DNA of 64,000 bases from assembly GCA_036023115.1 (NCBI GenBank), contig JAYKKT010000073.1:12029001-12093000 (forward strand), given 5' to 3'. The position numbers and the translations under genes are program-made. The first letter of the stretch is position 1, and each line of letters opens with the position of its first letter. Below the pieces are notes generated by a model. The model did no database searches and was not told where the DNA came from. It worked only from the letters and a program-made list of their open reading frames with translations. The stretch comes from Brasenia schreberi. Its lineage: Eukaryota > Streptophyta > Magnoliopsida > Nymphaeales > Cabombaceae. Below, piece by piece: positions 1 through 13,700 of the stretch.

Positions 1-1
1 T

Positions 2-1709
2 CAACTTGAACTTTCAATGCTGCTGAGATTATTGGTGATTCTTTATTATGATGGGTCAGTTGCTGTATGTTCTATCAGCAAGAAAGGGTTGAAGTTGACA
101 GATTCAATAAAGATTGAAAGTTGGCTGGGATCATATGATGCTGCATGTGCTTCAGTTGCTTCAGATCAACAAATCCTTGCTGTTGGATGTAAGAGAGGGG
201 TTGTTGAATTATACGACTTATCAGAAAGTGCATCACTTTTGCGTACTGTATCTTTGTACGATTGGGGGTAAGTTTTGGTTCCATGTAGATGTGCTTACAC
301 TTATTCATCTAGCATACTCATCTTTACCATCTGCATATTGTTAAGTAATTATCCATGTAAAGAATGTTATGTATGTTTTTTATGGGAAGAGATGTTTTTG
401 GGTTTTGATTTCTGTAAATCTTGTTATCCCTCTGTGCTACCATAATGATGCCATCAACCTGATCGTAAGTTCTACCATGCTCAGATGCTCTTTGATGTTC
501 CTAATGACCAGAGTACTTCTTGGGTCTCCTTGGTACTAAATTACCTCATGACATAAAAGATGTTTCTCTATTATGCTTCCTCAATTTGTAGGCGTAGTTA
601 TATTTACCTTTAGAACAGTTATAGAAATAGACAATTCGGCATCTGAGATCAAATAAGTATGTTATCTACTAAATGATGTGAACATTATCATGAAAAATCA
701 AGTGCAACAATCCCTTGCTTTGTCTCTTAACACTTATTTTTCATTGTCTCTCTTTTTAGGACCTCTTTGTAATTTGGCCTTGAATGCTTATAGCCCTCTT
801 TGTTGTTCCTGAAGAAAATATGTCCATCATGTGTCACTCAATTTGTTGTGATTATTGTAAGACTTCAAGTGTCCTGTTTCCTTATTTAATAGTCTTTTAT
901 AACTGAGTAATTTAATTCTACTTTAATGATGACTACGATTGTAGATATTCTGTGGAGGACACTGGTTCAGTGAGTTGCATATCTTGGGCACCTGATAACT
1001 CTGCTTTTGCAGTTGGATGGAAGTTTAGAGGACTAACAGTTTGGTCAACATCAGGTTGTCGTTTGATGTCTACTATTTGTCAGATTGGTATAAGTTCTGT
1101 CTCTTCCCCTATTGTGAAACCAAGTCAGGATTTCAAGTATGAACCTATGATGGGTGGGGCATCTTTTGTGCACTGGGATGATTATGGGTACAAACTTTAT
1201 GCCATAGAGCAGAGGACATGTGATAGAATTATTACATTTTCATTTGGTAAATGCTGTCTCAATCGGGGTGTTTCTGGAACTACATATGCTCGTCAAGTGA
1301 TTTATGGTGAAGACAGGGTTCTTGTGGTTCAATCAGAAGATACAGATGATCTTAAAATGGTGCATCTCAGTATTCCAGTAAGTCATCTATGTTGCACGCA
1401 CATTTCCTAATGCCTGTTGAGTTGCTTGCTCATTTGTTTACCTTTTGAAGGGAGAAATCTTATGATGGTTTTCTTCTTTCCTCAGATATCATATATTTCT
1501 CAGAATTGGCCAGTTTTGCATGTGGCAGTTAGCAAAGATGGTATGTACTTGGCAGTTGCAGGTCTACGTGGATTAATTTTATATGACATGAGGTATAAAA
1601 AGTGGCGCCTCTTTGGGGATATTACCCAGGAGCAGAAAATCCAGTGCAAGGGCTTGCTTTGGCTTGGAAAGATTGTTATCATTTGCAATTACAATGATTC
1701 TTCAAGCCT
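2..1709 (+). CDS. RIC1: RIC1 exons 1-3: beta-propeller blades
   Basis: Exon 1 (2-267) is open from the window edge and ends in YDWG before GTAAGT; its true 5' border may lie outside. Exon 2 (945-1377) resumes with the split Gly codon and gives [20 protein letters not shown]. Exon 3 (1486-1709) gives [12 protein letters not shown] and ends inside a Leu codon. A read-through of exon 3 meets TGA at once, which supports the splice site. Intron 2 (1378-1485) is only 108 bp. Confidence 0.92.
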
Positions 1710-4700
1710 GTGAGACACGTTATCCTCATTTAGTTTATCCTTCATGCATTTGTGTCTTTGTGATATGTCTTGTCTTAGTATCAAGTTGTCTCCGGTGTTC
1801 TTGTGACCTTAAATGACATTTTTGTTTTAGAAAAATAGATTCTTTTTAGCAATGAGATTTATTGATTTGCTTTATCTAATGTCATTTGATTGCTGCAATT
1901 TTCTTCCTAGCTTAGGCTATCTGAGTTTTTCATGGGTGCGTATTGTTATAAAAGAATTGAGCGCATGGATTTTGGAGTGTCTATAATGAAATCCGCGTTT
2001 GAATAGCTTCACAATGACCTTGAAGGATGAAATGCCTTGAACACTTCTAAAAAACTCGGAGTTGCACAACACAACACACTTGAAGCAAAAAACACTTTAT
2101 TGAATCATAAAGGCCTTCAAAGGCTTAATGTACAAGAGGGACTGAATACATATTTATAGGCTTCAAAGCCAACAACCAACTCAAGTTGGACCTGGATGTC
2201 TGGTCCCAGCTCGCTGGTTGTTTTTCTTACACCCCCTCAAATGACATTGTGACAACTTGCAATTTGCTAGAAAGAGCTTGAAACCGAGGTGTTGGAAGTG
2301 ATTTGGTAAATATGTTAGCAAGTTGATATTATGTTGAAACAAACTCTAGATCCAAATGTCCTTGTAGATATTCTTCATGAACATAATGACAACCCATCTC
2401 TATGTGTTTTGTGCGTTCATGAAAAGTGTTTTTTGTGCAATACACATTGCACTTTTGTTTTCACAATATATATAAGGTGTAGATTCAGTTTGAACATGTA
2501 GATCCTTTAAGAGTTGTGTGAGCCATGTCAATTCTATAGCAGTAGTGTCCATCGCTTGGTATTTAGCTTTTGTGGATGAAAGTGACACTTTTTGTTGTTT
2601 CTTACACTTCTAAGATACAAGTGAGTCACCTAAAAATATGCAAAAACCTGTGGTAGAGTGTGCCATTGATATCTCCTCTCCAATCAACATCAGTATAAGC
2701 AATTAGATTTAAAGATAAAAAAGAGGAAAGGAACACTCTCTTGTTAACTGTGTTCTTTACATATCAGACAATTCTCATCATAACCCCTATATGAGTTGTT
2801 GTTGGTGTATGTTGAAACCAGCTTACTGAATGAACTGCGTGTGAGATATCGTGATGTGTGATTGTCAAATATGTTAGTGCTCTACTAATTTGTCTATAAG
2901 GAGTAGGATTCGCCAATGCTTTTTCACATGCGATTCTCAACTTCTGATTCAACATTTTTGGTGTTTCTACAGTCTTGCCATTTGTGATTCTTGACCTACA
3001 TACAATGTCTGTAGCAAACTTAGTTTGTGATAAGAATGTAGTTTTATTGTCCCAAGTTACCTCTATTTTCATAAAGTAATGCAGGATGCCAAGATCTTTC
3101 ATTTCAAACTCCTTTCTAAGAACTGTCTTTATATACTCGATACTCTCATTATCATCTACGGTAATAAGCATATCATCCACATACAAAAGAAATATCACAA
3201 TACCTCCATCACATTTTCTTACAAATAGTGCAATGTCAGTGTTTCTGTGAACCCGTAGTCATAAACTCATTAAATTTATAAAACCATGCCTTGGGTGCCT
3301 GTTTAAGTCCATAAATTAACTTTTTTGAGACAAAAAACTTGATTGTTCGACACATTAAGTCCAAGAGGGGGTTTCATGTAAATTTCTTTCTTAAGCCAAC
3401 CATTTAAAAAGACATTTTTGACATCCATTTATTTCACTTCCTAAATGCACTTAAAGGCAATGAGCATCCTAACAATTATTATCTTAGCTACCTGGGCAAA
3501 TGTTTCTTCATAATTTATGTTATATTCTTGAGAGTATCCTTTTGCCACAAGACGAATCTTGTATCTTTCTAGACTCCCATCAGGAGTTTGGAAATCCACT
3601 TGCATCCTATGGGCTTCTTAGTGCTTGGTCAACTAACTATTTCAAATGTTTGAGATTTATTTAAGGCATCTAATTCGGTGTTCATGGCATCAATCCATTC
3701 TCGAGACTTTTGAGCTTCTATGTAAGTTTTGGGTTTTTTAATAGCTATCAGGTTGGTCACAAGAGCTCTATGAGTTGAAGAAAATGTTTTATAGGATATA
3801 AATCTTTTTGGGGGGTCTAGATTCTCTCTTGGACCATCTCAAGGGATGTTCTATATTTTCATGATTTCTCTTAGTATAGTATTGATCACAAGGTGAAATA
3901 ACATGTCTAGATTAGGGTAACTCATTATTAACAATTCCCTTTCTTTCTTCCTGAGTGTATATTCCGTGTTGGCTGAAGTGTTGGTAGCGTCATTTCTAAA
4001 GTAATACTCATTTTCAAGAAATTGCACATCTCTAGATGCGAATAATTTATCATTCCTTGGGTCGTAGCACCTATACCCTTTTCATTTATGTCATACCCTA
4101 CAAACACACATTCTATCGCACAAGGAGAAAGTTTATCATCTTTATTGGTAAGCACAAAACATTTGTATCCAAAAACTTTTAGGTGTTAATAATAAGGAGT
4201 TTTGCTAAACAAATTTTCCGTGGGTGATATATTTTGTAAAAGTGAAGTAGGCGTTCTATTTATTAAGTAGACTGATGTCATGACAGCTTCTGCCCATAGA
4301 TTCTTTGCAATCAAGAGTGCTCTAATGGTTTCCATGATATACCGATGTTTTTTGGCCATACCATTCTTTTGAGGGCTTTTGGTATAAGAAGTCTAATGAA
4401 TGATCCCATTTTCTTCTAGATAAGTTTCAAATTCTTTTAAAATAAACTCCCCATAGTCTTGACATCAAAACTTTGATATTTGAATTGAATTGCAATTTGA
4501 TCATATTGTGGAAATTCACAAAGTTTTTTAAAACTTCAAAATTTGTTTTTAATAAATATATCCAAGTATATCTTGTAAAATCATCAATAAAAACTACGTA
4601 GTAAGTTACCCCACCCTTTGAAATGCACAATGTAGGTCTCCAAATGTTTGAATGAACTAACTCAAAGGATTTACTTGTGTACATTATTATCTTTGGAAAA

Positions 4701-7700
4701 GGAAGGTGTTTCATAATTTCATTTTTCCAAAATGACAGTCATTGCAAAAAAATTCTTCAACTTTGTTAATTTCAATTGAAGAACAATTACACACTTGGTG
4801 GACATTTAGATGATCTAGTCTTTTCTACCATTGGGATACATCATTTGAAAGAGCATTACATTGACCAAAATTTTACATGTGTAGGTAGTCCATAAGACAG
4901 AGTCCTCACTCTCAATGGTCATGCCCAATCATCTTCTTCGAGAGGTGATCCTATATAATACAACCCTTGGATGAAAAAGTAACTATGCAGATGTTATTAG
5001 ATATTTGGGAAACTGAAAACATATTTAGGTTTAGTTTTAGAACCTAACTAATTTTTGATACAGAAAAATCCTTGTTTTGAAGATCTCTAATTTTATCCAC
5101 ATTTAGCTTAGTTCCATCGGCAGTGAACATAAAAGAACAAGGGGTTTTCTTTGAACACATTTAAAAAAAAAATCACATGTCATATAAAAATATTCACCAA
5201 AATTAAGAAGCCATGACATACCTTTTGTTCCTTCAGAGGTAGAGCATACTGCACTAATAAAGGTCTTTTCTTTTAGTTGTTCCTCTTATTGTTTAATTTT
5301 GTCTTGAAGTCCTAGAAGTTATAAGTTTCGATCCTCCTTTTTAACTTTGGATAGTTATTTTATACATGTCTTGTTTCCTTGCAATAAAAAAATATTACTT
5401 CGTGGTTGGATCCGCATTTCTTGAATTGTGGAGTCGATAGGGTCGATTGTTTGTCATGAGTATTTTTACTAGCACTTTTTCTCTTTTCGATGAATAAGAC
5501 TTGATCGGACTCCTTCAAATTCCTTTCTCATACTCTTGAGAAACTGAAACACAAAATCTTCATTTTGTTTACATTGCCTTAAGTCAAGGCAATGTGTGCA
5601 TATTTTTATATGCACGAAGTTGATTCCATGTGTTTCAAAATTTTGTGTAATATTTATTCACATTCTTGTCACCTTGATGGAGGGACATGAGTCTGTCTCT
5701 AAGTGCCATTTGGTGCGCCACATGACTCTGAACATGTGCTCTTTTTAGATGCTCCCATGTTTTTTTGCATTTGTGAAGTCCGATAGAGTATCTCTTACGT
5801 GTTCACTAACATTGTTTATGAGGATCTATAAAATAGTTCTATGTCGTTCATATTCCTCTATCTGTTTTGGGCTTGAATCAATAAAAGGTTTGATTTTTGT
5901 TCCACTAACATAACCCATAGTTTTTTGAAATACAAATAGTTTTTCATGTTTTGAGCCAATATTTTGTAGTTGGAGTTTGCTAGACGGAAACTAAAACACT
6001 TATCTTCCATTGTCAGAAGCAAATCAAATCAATAAATATCCTTACTTAATTTGAAGAGTGGTCCACTGATATCATTTCTTCTTTGGTACGCTTCCCAAGG
6101 CAATACCGCACAATCAATGCCCTCGATTAGGCTGTGATACCTTATATGAAATCTGCCTTTGAATAGCTTCAAAAACTTAATGTACAAGAGGGGCTGAATA
6201 CATATTTATAGGCCTTAAAGGAGAGTTGTTGGCCAACAACCAACGGCTAGGGAACTAGCCATTGGATGCTGGGGTCAGTCCCAATGGCTACAGAAACTAG
6301 CTGTTGGGATCAGGCTGGCCCTGGATGCCTTGACCCGGCTGGCTGTTTTTCTTATAGTGTCAAGTTGGTATTTCGGATTTACAATGGAAATGGGAGCCTA
6401 GACCAGGAGCTTTGTCTTTATAAGCGGCTGCCAAATGCCTTGGATAGGAGTGGTAAAACTACACCTTGTATCCACCAGTTCTGTTAGATCGAAGAAACAT
6501 GAGACCAGACCTTCACTTTACAATTTAAGGTGTAATTACACGTTTCTACTTGTAATTATACATTAAATACTTGGGTGGGGTCAGGTTAGTCTGGTTATCT
6601 GGCAAATAATAGCTTTGAGTTGTTTGCTACTGCATCATCTTGGAACTTGGACTCTGAGTAATCTGGAACAGGAGCTTTTGTCCATGGCTATTTTGGCTGT
6701 CCCAAAAAACTATCTCAAGCAAGTGGTTGAAAAATGCCATTCAGAAGGAATTTGGAACTCGAATGCTAAGAAAGGGCAAGTCTGCCAACAAGTTGAATAC
6801 CCAATCCACGCAATGCACTTTGAATTGAATCCGTTGGTGATGTCATGTGAAAGAAACAGGGACCAATCTGACCCTTATATGTTAGCTGACTTGTTGGGTG
6901 TCATTGTTCTTGGTTTGCACGATTATATTTTGGTTTTATAGTCTACGAAAGGAAATAATTTTCTCTTTTTTCATCTTGGAGTATATGTAGATGATGTATA
7001 ACAGTCTATTTTGTTTTTTCTTTTTGCAGTTATGAATTACTCTTTTACCCGAGATATCACCTTGACCAGAGCTCCTTGCTTTGCCGTAAAACACTGCGTG
7101 GGAAGCCAATGGTCATGGATGTGTGGCAAGATTGCATTCTCGTAACCTATCATCCTTTTGATGTTCACATTTTCCATGCAACGATAGTGGGCGAACTATC
7201 TCCTTCTAGCAACCCTGTTTTAGAGGTAGAGTTCTTCATACACGGAAACAAACATGTACAAAATTCATGGCATTTCAGGGTTATCCATGAGTCAATCAGC
7301 AAATCAGCAGAACGTGGAAATTTAAATCTAGAGTACCAAAAAAGCCACAGCTTGTTATCTCCTGCTGTTAGAAACTTATAAACCATCCTTATTCGAGTCT
7401 CAAGATGTAGGACCTAGCTTGTTTCCTAAATCTGGAGTTCATAGTTCATACTCACGGGAGCGCAAGTTTAATTAACTAGTTTCTTGAGAAATACAGCTGG
7501 ATTTGTCGTAGTCAGGATTTCTTTTGTAAGTTTTTGAAAATGATATATGAAACTGCAAATAATTTTCCTTGGGATACTTTTCTCTTTTTTGCGTTGTGTG
7601 TGTGTGAGAGAGAGAGAGTAGCTTGCATACTTTTAACATCGAGAAGCATTATAATGTCAAACAGCTTCATAAAGTGCGTGAGCTATCAATCATGACTGCC

Positions 7701-10700
7701 AAAACGCATCCTGCAGCAATGCGCATCATCCCAGACCCATTACCAAGAGAGGGTGTTGCGACTAAGAAAAATGGTTTGTCTGCTTCCCTCCAATATAAGC
7801 AACCTAGCAGGTATGTATGGTCCTTTGTTTCTGTTTTGCTTATGAAATATGATTTCACCATGAATTGTGAAACATTCATTGTCAATATTGCAGGTGTCTG
7901 ATACTGCGTGCAAGCGGGGAGCTTTCTTTACTTGATATGGATGATGGAAGCGAGCGTGATCTCACAGACTCGGTCGAACTATTTTGGGTAACTTGTGGGC
8001 AAACAGAAGATGAATCTAATCTGATTGAGGAGGTTTCTTGGTTAGATTATGGTCATCGTGGGATGCAGGTATTTGCTGATGTAGTTTGAGTTTCCAAGTT
8101 CCATGTGCGACATTGTGTGATCTTTTGTTATGTCCTGTTGGTTGTAAGTTCATAGTCAGGCAAGGTATGATCTGACTGAAAAACATATGTTATCAATCTC
8201 GGGCAAAGAAAACACAGTGGCACAGGTTTCAGATAAATTGCCTTCAGCTGAACTCCTCTTAAGCATCCCTATTGTAATTTTAGTTAATGAATTTATTTAG
8301 AAATTTAATCCAGTGCAGTAGAAACTATCACCTTTCTAGATGAAATATGGCTATCATGATTATGTTGTAGTTGCTATTTATGACGAATTTCTCTTATAAA
8401 AGTGAAAACTTGATCTATATATTTTAAGTATCTTCTTTCCTTTATTCTAGTTGTTGTTCATAATTTAGAGCCTTGTCTTCTGCAGGTCTGGTATCCATCT
8501 CCAGGAGTTGATCCTTTTCAGCAGGAAGACTTCTTGCAGGTATTGCCAATTTTGGTTTGACTGAGATGGTTGCCTGTTCGGGAAGGAAATTGGAATCATG
8601 TCATAGATTGATTGTTTGTGGGCAGCTGTTCTATTCTTATATACACTTCCAACCAATTTTCTTGCAGACACTGCAGGATGATTCATTTTACTTTCTTATT
8701 GTTTTGGTTTGGTTTCTGTGCAGTTACTACTATTAAGTTATTAACTGACATTATAAAATACACAGACAAATATTAAAATGATTTTATGTCTAAACCTGTG
8801 GCGGCTATGTGTTGTAACCACAACTCTCTCTCTCTGCACGCACACACACACACATACACACACTTCAATACAGTCCAGTTTAGCTTATCCTAACTTCAGA
8901 CTTCTTGAAACTGGACCTCTTCACATGTATCCTTATTGGCTTCCTAATTTTGGTGGTTGCTTAATAACTTATCAATTGAATTCCATCTCTGATGGATCAT
9001 TTATTTGTCAAGTCCCAGTTGTCATACAACAGAATTTCTCATGCAGGGTCTCATCTATAAAACCTATATATCCGCCTTTGGTGTTGTTTCACTAAGGATC
9101 GAAAATTGCATCCTTATCTAGAAGATTATTGTCTATGAAATCCCTAGGAATCAATTCCACTTCTGTTCTATGTGCATAGCTACTTTTCCGATGTATCCTC
9201 TTCTTTGCATGCTCTCCCTATCAAATGGCATCTATATCTAGAAGACCGTTGTCTATGAAATCCCTAGGATTCAATTCCATTTCCATTACATGTGCGCAGC
9301 TACACTTCTAATATATCATCTTTTTTGCATGCTCTCTCCATCAAATGGCAGTTCCGAAACTTTCAAGAAAATATCCTCTTATCACATGCTTGATTTAGCT
9401 CTTTATTTTGCAGTTTTCAGAAGGGGTGCACAAATTGTAGGTATAGTTTGCAAGTGAGAACCGACTAACTTGACATGGTAGAGTCTCTAATCATATCTTG
9501 CAATACCACGAACAGGTGGCAATACATCAATTGAGTTTTGAAGCAAATAGATCATTAAAATTTAAGGGTGAACAATTTCCATCTTTAAAAAAAGAAATTT
9601 AAGAGTAACAAGGTATCATTACATGTAGATGACAAGTACCATTGCTGTGGTTTTATTTACTTCACTTTTACTAAGTCAAGAATCCAATAAAGGTAATGTC
9701 TTTATCAGAAGTTTTCAGCTTACTACAGACCCAAGGGGCTAGGTTTTACTTTGTCTTTTTCATTGCTTCTACTTTTCTATTTATTGAAGTGGGAATTGCA
9801 GCCCATGTTAGCATTTTTTTTCATATCAACGAACCCACTTCAAGGTAAACCATCCTGGGACATGACAACTCTGCCTTTTGTGCTCCACGATCTGAAACCC
9901 TGGGGACACCTATATACATTGGATTTGAACCTGGTGACTTCATCTCAACACCCTTTGTTAGGCTTCCTAGGCCATGTTGGTGAACATTGATGCTCATTAA
10001 TAACATTTTCCTAGTTGGATTATATTTTCTTGGATCACTAGGCATAAAATTGTGCAATGTCATTTATAAAATCTTCAAGGGAAACCTAGAACCAGTAATG
10101 ATCTTTTTCAGCTTGTCTCCACTATGCAGTATGCACAATATTTGCCTATTCTGTCTTGAAATGTGAGACTTCTACAAATTTCAAGTTTCACTGCACAAAT
10201 CGTTTCTTGCAGTAGATGGCTTGTTATCTTCCAATTTGGAAGTATGATGATCCTGAATTAGGTACTAACAAACTTGTGTTATTTTCTGATTCCATCATTT
10301 TGTTGTGCTGTGGCAGCTGGATCCAGAACTGGAGTTTGACAGGGAGGTTTACCCACTAGGGCTGCTATCTAGTGCAGGTGTCCTAGTTGGTGTCACCCAG
10401 AGAATGTCATTTTCTGCATGCACGGAATTCCCTTGCTTTGAGCCTACTCCTCAAGCACAAACTATACTACACTGTTTGCTGCGTCACCTTCTTCAAGTAA
10501 GATTATTTTTTTCGTGACAAATATATGTTTTCATGGATTATGGAGTTGTCTCTTATCCTTTTTAGTATGTGGCTTGAGTTAAAGTATGAGTTCCGATTGA
10601 AGATTGTGGACATGCTTAGGTGACTGATATAGCACTTTAGTACATTATCAGGGAAAAAATATATGGAACATAATCGTGCTATTAGCTCAGATGTATGGTG

Positions 10701-13700
10701 ACATATGGAACGTGATACCTAAATATTATCATGGTAGTGATCACAGATTGCACTTCCACTAGAGGACCATGTTTGCCTCTGTAGTCTACACCATATGTGA
10801 CAATTGGAGTGGTCTTGTAGACAGTAATCCTCTGAAAATTCACGTTTCAAATATTTCTGAATCTATAGGAACAAAATGGTTGTGTCCTATTAATCTTTCC
10901 AAATTATAAAAGTTGTCTGTTAATGTGGAAGACCTCATGTAGTTTACTCTAGTGCAGTTCAACCTCACAAAGCTTAGGAAACGGTTTAACTCTATCATTG
11001 CTTATCTATTGGATTTGTCTCCGCATTCTTCATCCTATTCCATGAAAGGGTTAAAGTAGTGTAATTCCACTAAAAGGATCTGGTCAAGTAGCATTTTTGT
11101 TGATTGTTAATTGCTGTCTCTCTCTCACTCACACACACACACACAAATGCACACGTATGCACAAATTGTCTTGTTGTTGACAATTACTGTTGATTACCAG
11201 AGGGATAAGAGTGAGGAAGCTTTGGCACTGGCACATCTATCAGCTAAAAAGCCTCACTTCTCTCATTGTTTGGAGTGGCTGCTCTTCACAGTGTTTGATG
11301 CAGAAATATCAAGGTTTAATATTTATATATTGCATTATATAAGATCTATTGATAATAAACTTTGCTTTGAATTTTGTTCATTTTAGTAATATGATTGTAG
11401 TCATTGACATCATATTCTACCATGCAATTTATGATTCAGCTCGCAATAATGTTTGATCAATGCTGCACTGTCTAGTCTTCTTTACTACCAAGAGATTAGG
11501 TTATAGTGATCTTTTCATTCATTTGAATGTCACTGTCTTCTTTGAAGAATCATGAGTAATGACAAATATTTGCGGAAATTATACGTGTTTCACCTCATGC
11601 GTGATTTTAGACTTTTTAATGCTGTCGAGCTTTGTGATATCTGCTCCATGCCCAACTTGATAAAACCATGACATCTCACTTGTCTTAATGGCCATGCATT
11701 ACACATATGATATGCCTTGAGCTTATGCTGTGCAGCAAAATGTGCCACAGAAAGCTTTGCAGCACTGTGAGGTTGCCCCCTGAAGACTTGCATAACGTGG
11801 CAACATATAAAGCCACATTTTCCTACAATATTCAAGATGATCTAGGCTCCTGTATCATAAAAACAACTATTCAAATCAAATAAATTTATGATGCATATCA
11901 TACACTAAATAGTGTACGATACATGTTAACCTCTTTCTCTTTAATACTATCAGGCACCAAAAAATTGTTGACCTGCTGAGTTTTCGGTGTTGTTTAGGGA
12001 TGGGAGAGGTCAATTCTACCCCATCATGGCCATCAAATAGTTTGGATTCTTGAAATTCCTCCATTTGCTCACAGAAAACCAACCTAAAAAAATTGGGATT
12101 TGCTCAAACTGCTTCCCCAGTTCCCGTTTTCATAGATTTGGACATCAGTCCATTTTCTACTCCAACTTTTGTAAGACGCAATCTATACTAAGCCTGTAAT
12201 AATGCGCTAATACTATAGAAAGCTAGGACCAGTTGGCTGCATCCAAGGGGCAACTGCAAAGCTTTTCGGAGGCCAGGTTGGAGGATCTAGAGTGCACTGC
12301 TTATGATTCAAACAGCTTCAGATTATTTTGAGGCTTTTAAGAGCATTGAAATTGTAAAAACACCAATGCATCTGAATGCAACATTACACCAGAAATTACA
12401 ATGGATAAACGAAAACCAAGCCTGATAATGGCGCTACATAAGCACTATTTCATGAACTGGCATATAGAAGTTGAAGCCTCAAAGTTGGATGATTTCACTT
12501 GCTGGGTCAATAGAACAACAATTTAGAGGTTTCCCTGGCTTCCTGCTTTCCAGCTTTGTTGTTATTCCATGTATCTTATTTGTTATTTGATTACAAATTT
12601 ACAACCACTGCATGCTGTAGGTTCATACTAAAATTTTGTGTCTTGGTTCTCATGCATGCATAAGCCAGCTCTTAGTACCAAGATGAAGGTGAACGCATGA
12701 TTATGGAAAAAAAGATGAGATGATCCGCTTGATTATGATGCTTAATGTTGAACATTTTGCTCATGCCACCTTTTTCCACAAATTTATGGTATGCATTTGT
12801 ATCTTGTGCAGGCAAAACGTTAGCAAGAACCGGCCTCCAGTTCCTAAAAAGTCCAGCACTTCATTATTGGAACAGACATGTTGCTTGATCAGAAATTTTC
12901 CTGAATATTTGGATGTTGTTGTGTGTGTTGCAAGGAAGACAGATGGGCGGCACTGGGCAGATTTATTTTCAGCAGCTGGCAGATCAACAGAGTAAGCCAC
13001 TTTCTTTACCATCTGTTGTGGAATAATACTTTTGTTCGGATAACTTTGAAATCCCGTTTGTATTTCCCAAACGTACAGGAATTTTAGATAGAATTTGCAT
13101 GTTTTCATGTAAAAGCACTGGGAAAGGATTTTCACGAGAAATAGGCTCTGCTCATTCTCCATTTTGTTCCTTTTTTTTGCGTAATTCTTTGCTTATCTGA
13201 ATTATCTTTGTGTTTCTCTTGTAATTGCCATTTTTTTCTACTTTCAGATTATTTGAGGAATGCTTCCAAAGACAATGGTACAGGACAGCTGCTTGCTACA
13301 TACTTGTAAGATATTGCAGGTTTTTTACATCTCTTACAAACACACAAGAACAGGCACGGTTTGCATAACTATTAAATTATTTTTAACGTATGAGGGGATA
13401 ACTAAAACTTTCATGAAAAATGTGAGAAGTTTCAGGCTTTTTCATTATTCCATGTTTTCACCTTGAGGAGTGCCATCTCTTTTGCACATTTCCAATAACA
13501 AAGAGTTCCTTTTAATGTTATTCTGTTTAAATCTCCCTCATGGGACATATAAGGAATGCTGTTACTTTCCTTTAAAAAACATCTCCTTTCTTCCCTGAAA
13601 GAGATGTCAATGTTAGAGTTTTATGACAGTAAATACATACAACAACAAAATGGTTTAGTCTATTTCTTTGAGAAGAATGAACTTATCCGTTCCTCTTTGC

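Larger units (their letters stand above)
1982..6356 (-). mobile_element. Ty1/copia retrotransposon A, in RIC1 intron 3
   Basis: A complete but decayed 4.4-kb LTR element lies antisense to RIC1. The 5-bp direct repeat GTGTC flanks it at 1977-1981 and 6357-6361. The left copy is its 3' LTR (1982-2231), next to the polypurine tract whose complement reads CCCCCTCAAA (from 2232). The right copy is its 5' LTR (6142-6356), next to a mutated tRNA-Met primer site near 6133-6141. In element order the remains are gag (about 6010-5400), integrase core (4714-4427), further pol (4155-3928), reverse transcriptase with YVDD (3198-2764) and RNase H (2588-2400). Every domain is broken by stops or frameshifts. 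Confidence 0.88.
8540..10316 (+). other. RIC1 intron 7
   Basis: A 1.8-kb intron with a CT/CA microsatellite (8824-8873) and a 120-bp tandem duplication (9108-9350). I see no transposon termini or coding remnants. Confidence 0.65.

Noticed and set aside
6615..6941. 108-codon plus-strand frame in RIC1 intron 3
   Set aside because: No family signature, sits in an intron, and the real exon 4 follows with a good acceptor.
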